From NCBI GenBank assembly GCA_015680685.1, contig MNCI01028947.1:1-62000 (forward strand): DNA of 62,000 bases. Direction: 5' to 3'. The stretch is from Gnetum montanum (lineage: Eukaryota > Streptophyta > Gnetopsida > Gnetales > Gnetaceae). Below, in pieces: positions 57,322 to 62,000 of the stretch (its first letter is position 1; each line of letters starts with the position of its first letter). The notes under the pieces are model-generated. The model had not been told where the DNA came from, searched no databases, and saw only the letters and a list, made by a program, of their open reading frames with translations. A program made the translations under genes and the position numbers.

Positions 57322-59090
57322 GGACCATCTAATGTCCAACATGTCTTATCACAGGAGAGATGCATTTGAACCATTGGTACCGCAAGAATGTCGGGTGGTG
57401 TACAAACATCCCGATGAATATGTCTCTGATTTCACATTCATCCTACATTAGGATGAGCATCTTCGATGGCAGGACATGGAGGGTAGCATCATGCTACCGC
57501 CCGACCGAGCAGCTCCTGTGATGCTATATCACAATCTNATGAACATCAGAAGGGGAAGTAATTCACCAACCCCTTATTCTCGCAATGGCTGCAAGACAAT
57601 GATCTTGTATTTCATGATACTCATTCAACCAAACTTCACTTGGGACCGCAGATCCTCTAGTCAGTCATTCAGAACAAACCTCCAAGTGACCATGATCCTC
57701 AAGGGGATGGCGAGTCATGTAGCAAAGCTGGAGGAGATGACCGCAGCCATCACTAGGGTAGATGGAATACCAGTCCTTGGAGCCAAAATCAATTAGAAGA
57801 TGGAGTACGATGCTTGAAATCTTTAATGATAAATATCAAACATACTTTAGAGTGGCGAATCTGATGGTAGATCCAAGGTTGGAAACAAGGGAATTATGAA
57901 TCCTTGGATGCCGTCATGAGCAGGTATTACTCATTGTTGCATTGGTGCCCTGGTCATGGTTACTCTCAGCGGGCACAGCTTTGCCATATTATAGATGGGC
58001 TCCATTTTGAAACACGAAAGATCCTTGGTGTGTACGCCAAGGGACGACTGTCAGAGCTAAGGGACCATCAGTTGCAGCACCTTATTGATCAGGTGGCCAA
58101 AGAGGAAGGAGAACTCAAAAAAAGGAGAGTGTCGAAGAATTCAACCGAGACCCTTCTCTTAGAAAAAGGGAGGTTCGATTTTGTGATGAGGAGGATGAGT
58201 CACCATTGGAAGCAACGGTGAATAGGAAGACTTTGCCATTACAAAAGTTTGTATTTGAAATATCAGCAAAGGTGGATAAAATGTGGGACTCTTTGGACGA
58301 GAGATTCCAAAGTGTATTAAAAATCACAGAAGAGTCTAAAGAACATGGTAGTGACCGTGATCGGCACAGGAAGAAGGGAGTTGAATGTGCCCAACATAAG
58401 GGTAAGGGAAAAGTTGCTGTAGCAGAGCAGGTTGCAAACTTTGACATCGAGGAGGATGATGGATGTGGTGTATGCCAATATGAACATCCTAAGGGATGTT
58501 TTCCTGTGGTGTCCCACCTTCAAGAGTCTAGGGTCTATGCCTTGAACCCTCATTTGGCCCAGCGGCAGACACCCCGAAGGTTGCCTTATCCACAAGAAAA
58601 CCCCAGGCGATTCCACTAGCAGTAGTAAGGATACTATCCAAGTGGAACACCTCCACAACCGTATGAATATTTTCAATAGTGGCAGTAACCACAAACGTGG
58701 GGGATGCCACCTCCAAGGTAGCAGTACCCTTACAAGCAAGCAGATCCTTATGGGTACTATGTTCAGCAACTGGTATCTCCAAGAGACTCTTCCAGTCATG
58801 CGACCTTTCCTAGTTACTACCCCCCCCCTGAATATTTTAGACATCCATCTCCATCCCCCAAGGGGACAAATCCACATCACTTCTACCCTCCGTCACCTTC
58901 TTCTGCTACTCCTCCACACCATCCCTCTCAATTGCCACCTGCTCCATCCATGCAGGGAGAAATACCGCCACAACCACAACAACGAAATGCTACGAGGGAT
59001 GTTAACTTACAACTGGCACCTTGACCGAGTGGACCAGAATTCAAGCAACGTAAATGTCCTTTCTTTTGCTTACGCCTATGGCCAATGCCT
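57322..59090 (+). pseudogene. gag of element B
   Basis: An ATG at 57322 begins MDHLMSNMSYHRRDAF. Homology to the element A gag is clearest at RYYSLLHWCPGHGYSQ...CHIIDGL (57920-58000) and at the zinc-knuckle-like CGVCQYEHPKGC (58460-58500). A Gln/Pro/Tyr-rich tail follows (58617-59020), mostly in a frame with several stops. In-frame stops include TAG at 57449, and TAG, TAG and TAA at 58617-58628. A single N is at 57538. Frames shift at about 57800. Not functional as it stands. Confidence 0.75.
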
Positions 59091-59209
59091 CTGAACCTAC
59101 AAATGCCTCCAACATCATACCACCTGAGTAGTCTTTCGCTCTACTACACTCCAACATCGAGACGGTCATGCTCACACATGCTGTGACCGACTGGATCAAA
59201 GTTGGTTCT

Positions 59210-60109
59210 CTTCCCCAGAAATTGACAGATCCGGGAAGCCCCCTAATCTATCTTTAGGTGGCTGGGAATGTGCCATGCAAAGCTCTTCTGGACTCAGGGT
59301 TAGGGGTTAATTTAATCTCTCATGACATGTACAAGAATTGGAACCTATCCCCACTAAAGAAGAGCAACATTCAGCTCGAGTTAGCAGATCAATCCATCAC
59401 TGTTCTCTTAGGTTTGGTGGAGGACATTGTGACCATCGTTTGTGGGTGGTCCTACCCTACTGACTTCCTGATCATCCATGTAGAAAACTATAAGGGGAAC
59501 TTCCCAATCATCATGGGAAGAGCCTGGCTAAGCACAGTGGATGCACGACTAGGACTCTGTGATCTATCCCTAAAAATTTCAAAGGAAAATCTTTTCAGGA
59601 AGATCAAGAAGAAAAGAGTTCCATGCATCATGTACAGTAACTTAGGGTGCAACTGTGTGCAGCAGTTATGGTCCGCTAAGCGAACATATATTCAAGCATG
59701 CAGTCGGTGTACCAAGGAATCACCAATTCAACAATGCCTGTATGTAGTAGCCACTAACCAAGAAGGCACCCAATGGTTGACAGCTGATCCTGCTAGCAGC
59801 ACATTATGCATGGAACCATCTAAGGGGCTAGTGCAAGCCTACATTGACAACACAGATGTGATGGAGGAGATCCATCAACGAACCTCTATCGTTGGTGACC
59901 TAGATGACTGGGGAAAGCTAGAGATCCCTGAGAGTTTCAAGCAAGAGCCCCTTGAGCTAAAATCCCTACCAGCTCACTTAGAGTATGCATTCTTGCAAAA
60001 TGGCAAGCCTGTAATTATCAATGCTTCCCTTGCTCCTGAACAGAAAAAGAAGTTGATGGTGATGGTAAAAAATGGGTTGCTGCATTCACGTGGTTCTATC
60101 CTAAGCTGA
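59210..60109 (+). pseudogene. Aspartic protease and linker of element B
   Basis: VAGNVPCKALLDSGLGVNLI carries the DSG active-site triad of retrotransposon aspartic proteases. LELADQSITVLLGLVEDI and FPIIMGRAWLSTVDARLG are the flap and C-terminal ILGR-type block seen in Athila-like elements. The protease would cut the polyprotein. A TAG stop (59255-59257) lies just before this block and the frame ends at 60109, where homology continues in another frame (WFYPKLTGIDLRICQHRIYL) into the reverse transcriptase. The 59258-60109 segment itself is open. Confidence 0.85.
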
Positions 60110-60114
60110 CTGGC

Positions 60115-61085
60115 ATTGATCTTAGGATCTGCCAGCACCGAATCTACCTTGACCCTTCCATGAAGCCACGACGACAGCCACAAAGACGGTTGAATCCCAA
60201 GTTGAGGCAGGTAGTAAAGGATGAAATTGAACAACTACTTAAGGTGAGATTCATTTATTCTGTCGCCGATAGTGAGTGGGTTAGCCCCCTTATTATCATA
60301 CCCAAGAAAGGTGGCAAGTGGAGGGTCTGTATCGATTTCCTATTGCTCAACATGGCAACTTTCAAGAACCACTTCTCGCTTCCATTTGTGGACCATGTGT
60401 TGGACACAATCGCAGGACACCAATATTATAGCTTTTTGGATGGTTATAGTGGTTATAACCAGATCCAAATCACACCAGAGGACCAGGCCAAAACTTCTTT
60501 CACAAGTCCATGGGGGACTTTTGCATATAAGAAGATGCCCTTTGGCCTGTGCAATGCACCTACAACGTTCCAACACCTTGTCCTAAGCATCTTCTAGCAA
60601 CAAATTGGCAATGGTGTAGAAGTCTTCATGGATGACTTCTCCACCTATGATGCCACGTTCAAGCAAGCTTTGGACCATCTAGAGTAGGTTCTAAAGAGGT
60701 GTGTAGACACCAATCTATGGCTCAATTGGCAAAAGAGCCATTTGATGGTCTAGAAGGACATAGTATTGGGGCATTTCATTTCATCAACAGGGATCAACAT
60801 AGACCCTGAAAAGATCAAGGTCATCTAAGGAATTACCTGCCAACTAAGTACTGTCAAAGATGTGCGGTCATTCCTTGGACACACTGGTTACTATCGGCGC
60901 TTCATTGAACACTTCTCAAAGATAGCCTGTCTGTTGGTAGAGCTTACAAAGAAGGACACTCCATTTGTCTGGACCAAGGAATGCAAGTCCACATTCCAAG
61001 AGCTGAAGCAGAAACTCGTAGAAGCTCCAGTTCTACGGGCACTTGATTGGTCCAGATCCTTTCACATTATGACGGATGCCTCCAA
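60115..61085 (+). pseudogene. Reverse transcriptase of element B
   Basis: One frame holds all core blocks: VSPLIIIPKKGGKWRVCIDF, YYSFLDGYSGYNQIQI, FAYKKMPFGLCNAPTTF, the catalytic VFMDDFS near 60625-60645, VLGHFISSTGINIDPEKIKV, and RSFLGHTGYYRRFIEHFSKI leading into the connection domain. Copies RNA to DNA for retrotransposition. The frame is unbroken in length from 60160 to about 61085 but carries stops at 60595, 60685, 60751 (TAG) and 60826 (TAA), where related proteins usually have Gln or a similar residue. A frameshift at about 61085 leads into RNase H. Confidence 0.92.
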
Positions 61086-61470
61086 ATATGCTTTGGATCC
61101 GTGCTTACACAGTGTGATGATCAGAAATGTCCATATTATATCCACTGTGCAAGCTGTAGCATTGTGGGTGCACAATTGAACTATACCACCACTGAGAAAG
61201 AATTGATGGTGGTGGTGTTTGCATTGGACAAATTCTAGCACTATGTGCTTGGATACGAGGTGTTTGTGCACACAGACCACAGTGCTATCAGGTTCCTAAT
61301 GAACAAACCAATGGTGAGCCCTCGCATAATTTGGTGGCTGGTGATTCTTTAGGAGTTCAATCTCACCATGGTAGACAGAAAGGGGTCTGAGAATGTGGTC
61401 GCTGACCACTTGTCTCGGTTACGATGGGATAATGCAGAAGAGGAGGAACCTTTATATGATCAATTTTAGA
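61060..61470 (+). pseudogene. RNase H of element B
   Basis: MTDASKYAL (first catalytic Asp), TTTEKELMVVVFALDKF (catalytic Glu), YEVFVHTDHSAIRFLMNK (catalytic Asp) and GSENVVADHLSRL (final Asp). Degrades the RNA strand of the hybrid. TAG stops at 61236, 61350 and 61467. Confidence 0.88.
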
Positions 61471-61499
61471 TGAACTCCTCTTCACAGGCGTCGTTGATC

Positions 61500-62000
61500 C
61501 TCTAGTACCCAAGGAATCTCCTTGGTTCAACCACATCCTCACCTACCTTACAACCTAGGAGCTACCAAAAGAATGGAACCATCGGTAGAAACAACAGTTT
61601 CTCCATAAAGCCAAGCATTTCATGGAAATCAACGGCCACCTCTACAAGGTGTGCATAGACAGCTTGGTTCGATGGTATGTCCCTGATGCTGATACACTGT
61701 GCATCCTCCAAGATGCTCATGAGGGCCCTTGTGGGGCCACTATACTGGACGTAGAACGATCATTAAAATCCTGCTTGCAAGGTATTATTGGCCTACACTT
61801 TTCAGGGATGCACAATGGTTCGCCCACTCCTGTGAACGATGCTAGAGAGATGGTGGGATGTCGGCATAGTTGGAGGAACCTCAGTAGTGGATTCAGCCAC
61901 TAGTGCCCTTCGACATCTGGGGTATCGACTTCATGGGACCCATCACCCCCTTGTCAAATGAAAAGGCATACATCATCGTGGCGGTGGACTACTGTACAAA
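61500..62000 (+). pseudogene. Integrase N-terminal part of element B (runs off the window)
   Basis: HFMEINGHLYKVCIDSLVRW and LQDAHEGPCG give the start of the zinc-binding domain. After a frameshift near 61740 the [20 protein letters not shown] block (first catalytic Asp) and VAVDYCTK are readable at the window end. TAG stops at 61556 and 61586. Confidence 0.85.

Larger units (their letters stand above)
56265..62000 (+). mobile_element. Ty3/gypsy (Athila/Tat-like) element B, 5' LTR to integrase, running off the window
   Basis: LTR, primer site, gag, protease, reverse transcriptase, RNase H and integrase lie in Ty3/gypsy order on the plus strand. The frame is interrupted by several shifts and by stops at probable Gln codons, so this copy is defective. 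It is inserted in an antisense L1. Confidence 0.9.

Noticed and set aside
57449-61588. Alternative genetic code with TAG/TAA read as glutamine
   Set aside because: The host-like genes in the window are standard and the element also has frameshifts. Methylation-driven decay explains the pattern more simply.

Overview
This is a window of plant nuclear DNA. It is AT-rich and dominated by retrotransposons, with only a few host genes. Evidence for a plant: Ty3/gypsy LTR elements of the Athila/Tat (OTA) type with a tRNA-Asp-like primer site, a copia-type LTR element with a tRNA-iMet primer site, L1 and RTE LINEs, and small host genes with plant-type introns. The many decayed LINEs and a 2.2 kb intron in a tiny gene would suit a large genome such as a gymnosperm, but the species cannot be fixed from sequence alone. 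Four isolated N bases and one 962-base N run show that this is a scaffolded draft assembly.

Layout. 1-6882: a Tat-like gypsy element with two very long LTRs (at least 2.7 kb), an intact integrase and nothing else of its interior. It sits inside the LTR of a second, minus-strand gypsy element (6883-13880) that retains gag but no recognisable pol. That element contains two solo LTRs of its own family, one of them in opposite orientation. 14500-16700: L1 ORF1 remnant and a tRNA-like SINE pair. 17718-20473: a three-exon host gene (127 aa, family not recognised), followed by a decayed tandem copy (21278-22950). 23000-38700: mostly non-coding, with SINE-like copies, an AT-rich tandem repeat, two RTE fragments, a second L1 ORF1 remnant, and an L1 insertion whose 14-bp target duplication spans the assembly gap. 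39083-46395: a minus-strand copia-type LTR element without visible pol; its right LTR is split by a 2.67 kb inverted-repeat (foldback-like) insertion. 47169-48242: a basic, lysine-rich host protein gene on the minus strand, probably with two exons. 50440-51054 and 53960-54433: two minus-strand paralogues of a small secreted protein, tentatively Ole e 1-like and both apparently broken. 55100-56264: antisense L1 remnant, interrupted by a plus-strand gypsy element (56265 to window end) with LTR, primer site, gag, protease, reverse transcriptase, RNase H and the start of integrase. Most in-frame stops in this last element lie at probable glutamine codons.

The most unusual signal is in the long LTRs at 1-6882. 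Just upstream of each TATA box lies a cluster of long imperfect palindromes. A second array of small hairpins lies between the integrase gene and the LTR body. Between copies the stems change by paired substitutions that preserve complementarity. The other gypsy family carries different short palindrome arrays (GATATC, GTCGAC) in the same place relative to its TATA box.
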